A DNA stretch of 64,000 nt from the NCBI GenBank assembly GCA_014905825.1, contig JACGCN010000013.1, positions 1,240,001 through 1,304,000 of the forward strand, read 5' to 3'. Below are positions 41,556-54,278 of the stretch, piece by piece; the first letter of the stretch is position 1; each line of letters opens with the position of its first letter. Source of the DNA: Lyophyllum atratum (Eukaryota; Basidiomycota; Agaricomycetes; Agaricales; Lyophyllaceae). Position numbers and translations under genes: made by a program. Below the pieces are notes generated by a model that searched no databases, was not told where the DNA came from, and was given only the letters and a program-made list of their open reading frames with translations.

Positions 41556-44500
41556 TCAACCTATGCTCCGCATGATATCGCGGTTTTTCTCCTGATATTC
41601 TTGGCACGCATGAACCAGAAGTTCAGCTTGGTATTCCTCCGCGATGTTTTGTACTAGATTATATGCGACATCATTATCTCTCAGAATGGACGAAAGACAT
41701 GGATCCTTACTCTCGATACATGTTTCCGCATCAATCAGCCTCATGCGAATTATGAGGCGTTGGATCTCATCATGCAGTCTCACCATATGCCAATAATCTG
41801 AAAGCTTCGTAATGTCCATCAGTAGGTCCAGACAATTCTCTGCGTCATCAGCTTCAATATCAGGAAGGGTTCCCGTATAGGCAAAATCTGCACATGTTGG
41901 AGCGCTAATTGAGAGCTCATAGCGCTGCGAGTACCAAGCGAGCACTCACCAAGAGCGAAAGCTACACATCGACTTGTATGTTCACTGACTTTAACCACCT
42001 GGGGGTCGGAAACAGACGCTGAACGGTTGCCAGGCTCCATATCGTTTGTGAAGAGGTCATGAAAGAAATCGCTGTATGTGGCCAAGTAGGCGCGATGACC
42101 GGGCAAAAGCTCTTCTTCGTCGTCTCCGGCCACAAACTCGACATCGACGAGCTTTTTTTCTTTGCGCATTTCGAGGAAGACCGTGCGTATGGAAGATAGC
42201 TGTACCGAATCAGAAGCAAGGTCGGATTCCTGAGGTAGCTCAGGTTGCTCTACTCTCTGAACCCCGAAAGCGCGAAGGAGCTTCTCGAAGGGTGATAGGA
42301 AGCCTTGAACAGGGTGATACTGCGCAACTACCTTTCTTTCTCCCAGGAGGAGCTGACCAGCAGACTTCCAATGTCGTGCTGGGTCCTCAAAAGGATCCGC
42401 GACGTTCAAAAACAGTGGTTCAGAACGATACTGCAGCAATAAGCGGGATGCCTCGGGTGAAGCAGAGTTTGTGTCCAACCATTTGTAAGTCTCCCTCAGA
42501 TCTCGCAGCATACGCTGATCCAAAGGATGATCACGCAGCACTCTGCGGGTCAGAATTACAAGGTGCTCAACCTGATAAGGGATAAGGCCCATCCTGATTT
42601 AAGAATAGAATAGGACTTACCACCTCGGCAAAAGCGGGGTTCCCAAGAGCTGGATGTGCCATCAAGATACGTTCATGCGGTTGGTCTAGAAATAGAGCTC
42701 GTTGCGTCCAAGCAACTGATTCGAACTTCGGCAGAAGTAGTTCTCCCGGCGACACTGCACTTGGTAGGTCGTTGGCATATGTCGATGGATCGATTGCACT
42801 GGACGGGCTTAACTTGCAGCGGGCGGGATCGCGCAGGATGAAGCGAAAGCTGTCAAGTTGCAGCCATAGATCATGCTGGCTGGAATGGATTAGCAGAGGC
42901 AGCCTTTCACAGTACGCTTCGAACACTCTACGAGCCCGTTCTTGGTGGATAGCACCTGTGAAGCTCGCGGCGTGCATCGCACGAGCACATGCTTTGAATA
43001 TATGGAAATCCAGGGATGTTTCCCTTTTCAACCCAAACGTTACGAGCTGACTTTCTATGTCTTGGAACGCTTCAAGCACGAAGCATGGCGATCCTTGAAA
43101 AGCAGCAAGAAAAAGTGGATCTCGCGCGTATAACTCCCTGGGTTGTACAAGCACTCGATCGCGGTTAGGCACGAGAAGCGTATCGAAAGAGGAATGATCA
43201 CTGGAGCTGATCATGAACATCCCTAGCAACCTCTTGTAGGCATCGATGTCGCCCGGAGGAAGGACCGACGGCAGCTCCAGGGAGCCAAAAAATACGGGAA
43301 AGGTAAGGGCCTTGGCTTGAAGATGGAGCAAGCCAATCGAGTACGGCGATACAGGCATGTTGATGAACCTTCCAGCCATATCTAATGGGATCCCAGCTGG
43401 GAGCATGCTGATTTCATCTGCCGGACGAGACATGGAAGGATTTGGGATCGCTTGCCAAATGGGCAACTTCCGTGCTACTGGAAGAAGTTCGCCAGGAACA
43501 GATGTCACATTGGCTCGACACCACATGGAAAGGGAAGTCCTGAGGTCGGGGTCTAGCTGTCCAAATTGATCGACTAAGGAGGATTGCATCGGTGCTATTG
43601 CTGACAGGACATGCGGGAATGCAAAATCTGGGAAATCCTTTCCCGAAAGGAGCGTCTTGAGATGAGAGGGAAAATTTCTAGCATGTCGATCGACAACTGT
43701 GAGTCCAAGATTTGAGAGGGCTTCCCACACTCGGCGGTCGACGATATTGTTGGCGAGTATGACTGCGGAGCGATTCCGGCAATTGTTTAATGACGTGTAG
43801 TATTGAGGTCTCGTGGTAGGAACCAGTGGAAAAGTACTTATATCCACTTCCTCTGTGTGCAGATGACGATATTCTTTCCAGAATTCAGTGATAAACTTCT
43901 GCATCCTGTCGCCAATTTGCACAGGGTCACCGGCGGATTCCTCTAATTTTTCTGCGAGTAGAAGCCTGACAGCGGGACCGTTGAGTTTAGCAACGTTGAT
44001 ATCCAGGGAGAGCAGATTCACAGCGCGGAAATCCTCATGAATAAGATGAGGGTTGGCGGGGAAGAAGAGCTCATGGACGTGGCGGTCTGCGACGAAGTAC
44101 TTATGCGATATGTCTACAGTCTTCTCAAAGACCGCGAAAGTTTCGTTTGCGAGAGGAAGGAGTTCAAGGCCAAGGAGATTGTCCAGACCGTCTTTGCAGA
44201 GGAAGGTGAGAAGATAATCAAGGTCCTTGAACGGCAAATGTGGTCCCGGGTTTTCTAAAGATCCAAGAATCACGGTCTTCAGGTAGGCGGGTGTCAACTG
44301 AGTTATGTGTGCATCTTTGATTGCTCGCTCAACGACTCTAGGGGACAGTTCAGCAAGACATGGTTTCACAAGGCGAAAAGTCGCATCCAAGGTGCCTCCC
44401 AATTGTGGGTCTAGCACTGCGGCATCTTGAGGTAGCAGGTGATCCTTTGGGTGACCATAGGTACGCCTAAAGACGCGGTGCCTCGTGTGCTTTAGATGCC

Positions 44501-47500
44501 TAACGTAGAACGCAGCTGTTACTAGGCTGCTAGTTTCGCCTTCTTGATCAGTATCTCCAGGCCACCAGGACAAATTATGGCCATGGTTATCTAGTAAATC
44601 CGCTAGAAGGAACATGTACAAAGAAGGAATGGCTGTCGAAAGTAGCCAGCGATTGTATCCAGACGCGACGGCGTCATATTCGTCCAATCGGATCTGTCTC
44701 CGATCATCAGATAAGATGAACGGAGCAGTTAGGTGAACAGGCAACGAGCTCTGTTCGGCCAGTGGTAGTGTCGAGAAAAACTTGTGTATTGTCTCATCTT
44801 GACCTCTGCTGATTCTTGCGGCAAGTGCGAGCTCGATGGGTAGTCGTAGACGATACTTTTTGACCAGTGATTGGTGATCTGTATCGTGCTTAGGTATGGA
44901 CGTAGAAACAACGCGCCATGTTTGGCTTGTGGAATGCGTTTCTGTCTTTCGAGTAATGCCAATGACTCTGGATCTGTTGTCGCCAATGGTAAATTCATCT
45001 GCGAGAGAAACAGTGGCTGTCCAGCGGCATTTAAGCCCGCGAAAAGTGCGATGGTTGACACGGATATTCCGAATTTTCGTAAAGAGCAGAAATTCCTCCC
45101 CCGATGCTTCGAAAGGAAGAACGACTTTCGTCATTATGTCGCTGACCGTCCAGACATCTCCAAGTGCAGCATTGCTGGAAAGTCGTGCCTTATCCCTGAG
45201 CGGAAGGCGGAAAAGAGTCTGCCAAAAATTCAATAATGAAGACTGTGACTCAACTTGGAAACTTACGCCATTATACGGTTCAGAGGACAATAATTTGAAG
45301 CCGAATATTCCATCGAGGGAAGCAAGATGACCGGGGTAAAGTCTACGAAAGAAATCTGGTGAGAAGAGGGTCAAATCATGGCTCCAGAGTTGGGTCGTAC
45401 TGTTTCATGTGGCTTAACGGCAGCTGCAAAGTCGCCCGATCGGGAATGGGGAGGTTCCGTTTGTTAGGATTGAGAAAGAGAACTTGATCTCCTGAGACAA
45501 CCATTGCCAGCTAACACATTGTCAAATCTCGCGTACATGATATTAGGCGAGATTGCTCACATCCGTGAGGTGGAACATGGTCAAGGCCCCGAATCCGAAC
45601 TGCCCGATAGTATCGCTCCGAGCGACTTTGCCTCCGATCCCAGTCCGACAAATGCCTTCGAAGTCGGCGTTGGTGAACGTGGAGTTGTTGTAAATAACCA
45701 CTGAGGGGCACCTCTGAAATCTCGCCATCTTGTCCGCCAAAATCCTCTCAGGCGGTGCTGGAGTCTCGTCGACAAGAATTCCGAATTCGCTGGCTCCAGC
45801 ATCAGCTGCATTTGCCAAAAATTCGGTCAAAATCTGGCGGGGGGTATAGCTCTTCAGTTTGTTACGAATCGTAGTTGTCAGTTCCTCCATCATATCGATA
45901 CCAAAAGGCTTAAGATCAACAAACTTCAATCCAAGACGTTCCATGCGGAGCGAATTAGCAAGATCATCGTCGATCCTTGAGTGCGCCAGGTAATTGCCGT
46001 CCAAGGGCACCAAACAAGCACGTTCCCCGATATCGTTGTAGAAAACTGATGGGAAAGAGCGAAGGGTAAAATTGATATCTGGAACCAGTACTCGAGACCG
46101 CTCCTCCTCGTTCATGCCTGTAGGGAGAAGCCGTAACAGGTTCACAGCTTTCGATACGACTGACATCGATGGTATGTTCTTTTGTAGCGATGCCAGCTTC
46201 TCCAATATGGCGCTCTTCGAAGGACTAGGTTAAAAAATGCACCAAATCAGTTCTTAGATAACATTGAACACGATGGCTGCATACACTTCGGAGCACCCCA
46301 TGCTCTTGAAGAATTCAACCGCCTTGGATCCAGTGAAGGGGATCTGGAAGAAGCCTACAGCAGGATCTTCGCCCGAAAATACAGCGTCAATGGTGCTAGC
46401 CAATTGCCGCTTACCATCAGAGACGGGTATCCATGCCCGCCCAGAAATTGTGGTGCATAACATAGCCACATCGTCTTTAGAAAGGCGACGATTCATTAGC
46501 TCCTGGACGATAGAATAGATGCTCCGATAAGCGTTTTCGGGTGGGGCCACAATCAGCATGTGCGAAAGCTGCGCGACTAACACAGATATTTGAAGTGGCT
46601 GGTCCCAACCGAACACCTCCTGGAAAGAGCCGTCCGTCTTTATGTCGCCATCAAGAGGGGTCAGGACTTGGTCGAAAAGTTCCATCCGGTGAGGATCGTG
46701 CCGGCACTTATCTGGAGCCAAGAGCCCCTTCGAGGTGGGAAGCCATTTAGCGTAGATTTCAGGCATCTTGGTCAATCTGAACCTCATGCTATACATGACG
46801 CGCAGGAGTGAGCGCGCGACCTCTCGATCGTTGTGGGTGGTGATAAAGCGGATGCGTTCTTTGATCAGATCGTTTGAAAGAGTCGTTTGCATAAGATTGA
46901 TGGAGCGGAGGTCGTCCACAAGCTTCCTCTGCTCCCAGTCTTGCATCCGAGGGAAGCGATCTGAATCTTTGCTGAAGAGCGGGCCAAGAGGCGAGTCGGG
47001 GTCGATGAGATCATTGGGTGAGCGTCTCGCACCACCAGGTGTCACGACGAACGGCGTCTTCCCCAATTTACTAAGTAGCTCCCCTGGGAGCTTGATCTTG
47101 TTTTTCGCTATGAAATCAACAAATGCGTACTGCGTCGCGGTCGCTTGCTTCAAGAAATTATCTAAGGCCAACCGCACGACATCGGCGTCCGAGAGGTGTG
47201 CCGCCGTGCTAGGATCAAGCATCTGGACGAGTGACAAATTGACCTCGCGGCCGTCGAGGAACACGGTGCCCTCGATACTAGGCAGAATGGGTAGACTCGG
47301 GTTTTCCAAGACGACGCCAAAAACCCTCTGGCCAACTGGAATGCTAGCTCGAAGCCGATCTGTACGTGTCCAAGGTGCAACTGCACGAGGGAAAATAGGC
47401 AGATGACGCAACTTGAGGCGCCGATCATCGCTCAACGCCGCGCGAGCGCAGTTGGTGATATGCTTCACGAGCTGATCGGATGCCCCGTCGTCTGGTCGGA

Positions 47501-50011
47501 ACGCTTCGATATTGTCCATTGTCAGCGCATCGAGGAAGTCATGGAGGTCGTGGGCGTTGCTGAAATTCCTGAAGAATTTGATCGTCTGTCGATGACTTTG
47601 CCCAAAGTCTTGATGAAAGAACAAAACACGAAGCTTCCTGAGGTTTGACAGGAGGTACGGATGGAGCCCCGTTTGGTCGAAGATTGGAGACCATGTCGGT
47701 TTTAACCCATCCTGGGTTGGAAGGAGGGGAAGATGCTCGACCATCGGGTAAAGTTGCCCGCAAAGAGCCGAGCTCCTCATCCATCCCCAAAACTGTGACA
47801 GCCAAGCTATGGTTTGTTCATTCAGCTTTGCTGTACCAGGAATAAGACCCGGGGCTGTGGGGTAGTTGCGGAGGTATTCCATAACGACTGAGACACTGAG
47901 AAGCTGCACATTGAGAACCCTCGGACCCTCTCGTTTCAAAAGACCTGAAACCATTGGTTCAAGACGGTTCAAGATAATCGCATTCTCGTCCCGCACTCCG
48001 AAGACCCTGTACTCTTCAGCGTCGAGCATGGTGTGGAGAGTGATTGCCCCTACACGGTGTGTCAAAGCAATGTGGCGATCATTCGAAACGGGAATAACGG
48101 GAAGGCCGATAATGTGGTTGATTTCCCCTGTCGATAAAAGATAGGAAAGAACGAGGGCTAACTTATCAGCGTTAGAGGGTGATGAGATTTTCTCGGGATG
48201 TTCCTGAAGAGACGATTTTAGTCTTAAGTCGAGACTTATGACAAGAGTACTCACACGAAGAAACATGTATGCCGTTGCGGGCGAAAGAACCTTGCTAACA
48301 GGATTCTCCTTCAAAAGCGCAGCAATATACTTCGGCGGACTCGTAATTTTCAGTCCGAAAGTTGCTAACGCTTGAAGAAGCTTCTCCTTTTCCCCACCAG
48401 CAGCCACAAGAACAGATTCAAGATCCAAATGCTCCTTCACCCGATCTGTCTGGGCACCAACGACTGGCCAGACACGACTCTGCGACGCTATCAGGCATCC
48501 GAGCAGTCTCGATGGCAACTGCTCCCAGTATCCACTGTCGCCCAGCTGGTTGTGGTTCTGCGCGGGCGGCCACGCCATGAAGATATCCTTGATATTCCCG
48601 TCTTCCATGTTCTGTAGGAGGTACATCCAAGCCTGCGGGAGATACTCTTCGAATAACAGTTTATTCCATTCAAGGAAGATGCTAATTTTGTCCTGAATCA
48701 ACCTCACGACAATCACAAGGATAAAGAGAAGAACGAACTGGTAATCTGACCCATGCGCAGGCGTCTCTTCCCTATTCTGCAATTTCTCCCTCGACGATGT
48801 GAGAGCAAACAGGCCATGTACATGAAGGCAGAACTGCGTCATCAGGGGCAGAGGAAGATATGTGAAAAGGCGTCCCAAAGTCGACGGCGCTGTCCTCTCC
48901 TCTATAACTGACATCGGGATCGCTAGCGCCAGCGCAGGATGAAGCTTATGCTCGGTCAAGTTGTCGGTCGCATCAAAGCCTACACGTCTTGAGAGGCTTG
49001 ATGCCGCTTTCTCAGAGGAAAACGACGCGTGAAGGATGCGCCAGTGCTCGCTAGAACGCGAGCCATGAAGACCAACGCTGGTTTCGGTCAAATCCGTGAA
49101 GAAGATAGCTGCATCAGGCGAGATTGTAGGGTGACGAATGCTTGCGGATCTGCTAACGATCGAGATGGCGTGGCAGGTTCGCCCGCCCACAGCGTCTATC
49201 TCATGAACCTCGATGGAGGTGACACTTTTCAAAAACAGAAGGGCAATTCGGAGTTCATCGTTCACGAAGTGGATGAGTAGTTTTCGGAGTTCAGCAGCGG
49301 GTAGAATTTCGTGACTGATGCCACTGGGCTTAGTACGTAGCGGGAGCCGGACGACTGAGCATGGGAATTTCTGCCTGATGTCGAGACTGGGGTGAAAGAA
49401 GTCCAAAGCAAAGGGCTTGACGAGCTCTGCAGCTTCAGGCACTTGCGCAAGATTAAACCTAATATCTTCCGCACTGGAAACTTGCTTGAGAGGGTCAAGG
49501 ATGATCATTGTAGATCCTGAAAGGACTTGAGGGGTGTCGGTGACCTGTAGATACGATTAGACTTGAGAACTGACGAGCGAAAAACATGAACAAGTACATG
49601 GAAGGTGCATCTAAACCCCATCCCGAACTTTCCGATTTTTCTGAGTGGCCGTATCAGTCGACTTCAGCAAAGAGAGTGAGAGACATACGTTGTGTCAGAC
49701 TTCTTCGATGAGTCCCAAAGGTTGAGCAGAGACTCAAAGTCTCGTTCGGTGAACACAGAGTCGTTGTAGGCCAGGAGAGCCGGGCCCTTGATCGCTCCAG
49801 GATTTTGTAGGTCATCATAGGTCCTGTGGTCTATAACAAAGATCTGAAGATTAAATTCAGTTACGAATTCTCTGAGATATCTGCCGGGAAGACGAACCTG
49901 CTTTTTGGCCCCCGCATCTTCTGAATTCTGTACGAGCTCCCGGAACAGCCCTTTCGAGAATGGATATTGTAGGAGAACAGTACGTGTAGCACCGACGTGC
50001 GAGACTGGCAT
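41556..50011 (-). CDS. Giant sacsin-like protein: two HSP90-type ATPase modules plus C-terminal BTB domain
   Basis: The start at 50011 (MPVSHVGATRTVLLQYPFSK) follows a perfect acceptor (ttcttaacag), so a 5' leader intron is likely. Module 1 has 'LFRELVQNSEDAGAKKQ', 'KGPALLAYNDSVFTERDFES', KIGKFGMGFRCTFH and 'LSGSTMIILDPLKQ', the sacsin Bergerat ATP-binding motifs, followed by about 1000 helical residues. Module 2 (45.3-46.2 kb) repeats this with 'RQILTEFLANAADAGASEFG', 'PSVVIYNNSTFTNADFEGIC', IGQFGFGALTMFHLTDV and 'VSGDQVLFLNPNKRNLP'. The C terminus carries a BTB/POZ fold (LVDVEFVAGDDEEELLPGHR..AYLATYSDFFHDLF, then DFAYTGTLPDIEADDAENCL). Roughly 2650 residues from at least nine exons. One in-frame intron lies near 48209-48262. 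The frame is discontinuous near 45385. Likely a large cytosolic chaperone-like ATPase, perhaps linked to Cul3 ubiquitination through BTB; that role is inference. Confidence 0.88.
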
Positions 50012-51084
<1,073 letters not shown>

Positions 51085-51538
51085 TCGCCTTTGGCGCACC
51101 TTGTTAGTTTTCTTGCATGCTTATCATGGATCGCACTGACAAGCTTCTCCCAGGTGATGCTTGTTCTCTTCTCATGCCCCTTATCATTATGACTCCCAAT
51201 CTTGTACAGTATCTGTAACTATGTCCCTAAGTTTGAGTAGAGTACTACCAACATCGATAGTATGTGCCACCAAGCCGTGCGATATAAGGTTCGCGTTGAG
51301 TTCGATTTCTGTCACCGCTGCCCCTCGCGCCTTTGTCATGTCTATAACCATCGTCTCGGGCGGCGAGATAGACGGTACATTCAAAGTTGTGCTAAGCTAA
51401 AAATAGTAAATTTTGAAGGGAAATTAAGTTCACAGACCAAAATTCCAACTGCAAGCACAAGCAGGGCGAGGCAAGAATGAGGGGATACTGCTGTATACTG
51501 TCGCAAGGAGGACACCTGTGTCCCGAGCGCACGGACCT
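51085..51538. other. Convergent intergenic region
   Basis: 3' flanks of histone H4 and the TFIIIC subunit. No gene seen. Confidence 0.5.
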
Positions 51539-52338
51539 TCACCCTTCGTAAATATCCATATCCTGGTCCCCGTCGGTCACAGGCTCCTCTTCTTCCATCT
51601 GCTCTTTCTCCTTGCCTTTATCCTTCGCCTTCCTACTCCTCGTCTGTCTCGTTTCCTTCGGCGAAGCCTCCTTACCACGCGCCGCCCTCGACGCCCTCGC
51701 ACGAGGAGCATTCTTCCCCGTCACCCGATCGACCATCTGCGACGCCGCCTCCACCTCCGTCGCCAGATCAAAGTGCTCCTCCTCGACAGCCTTGCCTTTG
51801 CCCTTCCCCCGACCTCGCACCCCGCCCTCGGGGGCGGTGCCTTTGGGCTGGAGTCGCACCTCTTTGAAGCAAATGCGCTGCTCGGTATTGGCGACGTGCG
51901 TCACGGCCTTTTTGTGGGCATCGTGCGGGTCTGTGCGTGCTTTGTCAGCGGATCGACTCGGAGAGGGAGAAAGACAGGAAAACGAGGGGGGGGGGAAAGA
52001 AGCGTACCTTTCCCGTCTGTGAATATCAGTTCGGTCCCTAGAAGGGTCTCATGCCTTCCCTTTAGAATGGTTCCAGAGAGCTGCAAGAACGGCGTCGGCG
52101 TATCCAGCCCCTACACAATCAATAGAAAAATATCCAAATGCGATGAACAACGGGCGGAATGTGACTCATAAAAACTCACCATGAGACGATATGTGGACGA
52201 GCTGGGAACGAGGGTCGGCTCGATGCTACCCAGATCGAGCGTAACATATGTTACTTCTTCTTCATCTTCGTACTCGTCGTCGGGGCCGAAGGCATCGACT
52301 TGTCTGTAGCCTGGGCATAGGGATGACGATTGGTTCAT
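51539..52338 (-). CDS. TFIIIC subunit with triple-barrel (TFIIIC_sub6) domain
   Basis: The start 'MNQSSSLCPGYRQVDAFGPD' leads into an acidic stretch and 'VTYVTLDLGSIEPTLVPSSS' + TYRLM. After an intron (about 52111-52177) the frame continues 'GLDTPTPFLQLSGTILKGRH' and 'TLLGTELIFTDGK'. After a second intron (about 51930-52005) come 'THVANTEQRICFKEVRLQP' and a basic Lys/Arg-rich tail ending DGDQDMDIYEG. The LDLG..(E)PTLVPSS..Y.L.GLDTP.P.LQ..G...KG...LLGTEL.F pattern is the tau55-type triple barrel. That barrel pairs with the tau95 partner in the A-box-binding part of TFIIIC for RNA polymerase III. The basic tail may contact DNA; that is inference. Exon edges are approximate. Confidence 0.82.
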
Positions 52339-52795
52339 TTGTGGACATGAAGGGACAGACCAACCGACATGTTTGGACCTGTGGCTTGAGCCAAATATCG
52401 CGTGGCCGGATTAGATTACTTCACCGGCGATCAGCAACCACTATTGCAGATCATTGCATTTGACTGTTCGTTGAAGCCGGAGAGCGTAGTTGCTCAATGT
52501 CCAATGACCCCTGATCATGTCACTCAACAGCCTAGGGCAGACTCTATCTATGGCTCAATAATGCTGAAAACGCATCGATAGACATAGTTGGCCATGAATA
52601 TACCTGCCAGTCCCAGGCATATGACTCGTAAACGGCCTATTTACCTCATGCGCCCCGGACCACCGCTTCATGGAGATGAAGCCCTATGAAGCCAGACCTG
52701 GAAAGTGCACGGGGATATGCAGCTTGACAGCACAAGTTTGGTCCTGGGACTACAGCCAAACAACGCTTTTCATCGTCACAATTTAGGCGCATAGC
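52339..52795. other. Divergent intergenic region (TFIIIC subunit / MRM2)
   Basis: Both promoters must lie here. Two GATCATGTC/GATCATTG-type words near 52450-52520 are the only repeated motif noted. No gene seen. Confidence 0.45.
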
Positions 52796-53772
52796 ATGCT
52801 TTTTCGACCAACCTCCATAGCACTCGGGAAGTCCACATCCTCGTCGAAGACATGGCTCGCCCGCCAGTTCCGCGACCCATACGTTAAACAACGTCTCTCC
52901 GACCCCGCCGCCTACCGCTCTCGATCCGCCTTCAAACTACTGGAGATCGACAACCAGTGGGATGAATTCCTCTCCAAACCAGACGTGAACGTCGTGGTCG
53001 ACCTCGGGGCAGCGCCTGGTGGCTGGAGTCAAGTTGTAGCGGGCAAACTCGGATGGGACACGCTGCCTCAAAAGCAGCCTACACCAGCCCCCGTTTACGA
53101 AGAGAAGTCCAAGGAGCTCATGGACCAATACGGCACCTGGAGTGACCGAAAAACGCGCGCGAAGAAGACCAAGGTTGTTCCTGAACAGCTTGCATTCGAT
53201 CCTCTGAACATCGACGACGCGGCGGAGGCAAACATCGAACGTGGCCGGGGAACGATTGTTGCAGTGGATCTTCTGCGTATGCAGCCAATCCCGGGCGTGC
53301 ACTCTATCCAGGCGGACTTCCTTTCCACTGAAGCAGAGACACTCATCCACGGCCTCCTGAGCGCGAAGGGCAACCCTGAGGGCAAGATCGACATTATCCT
53401 TTCTGACATGGCTGCAAACGCCTCTGGGCACATCGTCCGTGACGTTGAATCGAGCCTCGAAATCTGCCATGCTGTATTCGAGTTTGCGAGGCGGAACTTG
53501 CGCTCGTCGGAGAGCATTGGGAGGAAACGTGGAGGGGTGCTATTGTACGTCTTTCTATAATCTCTGCTTATGATCTCCCTTGAAAACCGTCACTAAATTG
53601 TTTGTGATATCAAAGGATGAAACACTTTCAACACCCATTGCTACAGAAATTTCGCAACGAGACCTTGGAATCGCACTTCAACGACGTCAAGTTCGTCAAG
53701 CCTGGTTCGAGCCGTGCCGAATCGAGGGAGGGGTACTTCCTATGTCAAGGGTGGAAGGGTGATGTGTACTAG
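52796..53772 (+). CDS. MRM2: MRM2/FtsJ-type rRNA 2'-O-methyltransferase
   Basis: The start at 52796 gives 'MLFRPTSIALGKSTSSSKTW', a basic, Ser-rich leader that suits a mitochondrial targeting sequence. The RrmJ/FtsJ fold then follows: 'RQFRDPYVKQRLSDPAAYRS' + RSAFKLLEID (catalytic Lys), 'VVVDLGAAPGGWSQVVAGKL' (SAM-binding), 'GTIVAVDLLRMQPIPGVHSI', 'IDIILSDMAANASGHIVRD' (catalytic Asp) and, after an intron (53546-53615), 'MKHFQHPLLQKFRNETLESH' and 'KFVKPGSSRAESREGYFLCQ'. The last catalytic Lys and the SR-S-E-x-Y/F-L motif are present. It would methylate a uridine in the mitochondrial large-subunit rRNA. A 60-residue insert with Lys-rich segments between motifs is normal for fungal MRM2. Confidence 0.92.
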
Positions 53773-54278
53773 CTGAACAGGATCGACACCAATCTTTTCG
53801 TCGTCAGCGCAGAAGTGCGAGTAGTTTTGCTCGCCGACCAGGGTGTCGACCAATCCTTAATCGCGGCTTGCGAGCGAACATTGGCCGACGCATGAGCCAG
53901 CTCGGACAAGGCACTCGGAGAGGCTATCCCGCACAACCTTCGAGTGAGAATATCTACGCTATTAGGTTATCACTACTCAGCACCCGCAGGACCAAATCAA
54001 TAACTTTTCTCCGCGATGTTTCCTTATAAGGTGGCTAAAAAGCCGCTGCTCCTCACCCCGGTAAAGGCTATCATCCGAATAAGGTTTACATTCGTTCCAT
54101 TTGGCGCGCATGAGCTACCGAAGTGCAATATTTTCTCAGGACTCGGATCCTGACATAAAGCCCCAAAGGCTTCTTTCATCCATATACTCTCACCTGACCA
54201 GATGACCTCTCATACCAGGGGATTTCTATTCGATGGTCAGACTCTAAGTCTTCTCATCCTTCCTCTGTCACCTCAACG
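53773..54278. other. Intergenic region
   Basis: The terminator side of MRM2 and the promoter of the MFS gene. No gene seen. Confidence 0.5.
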
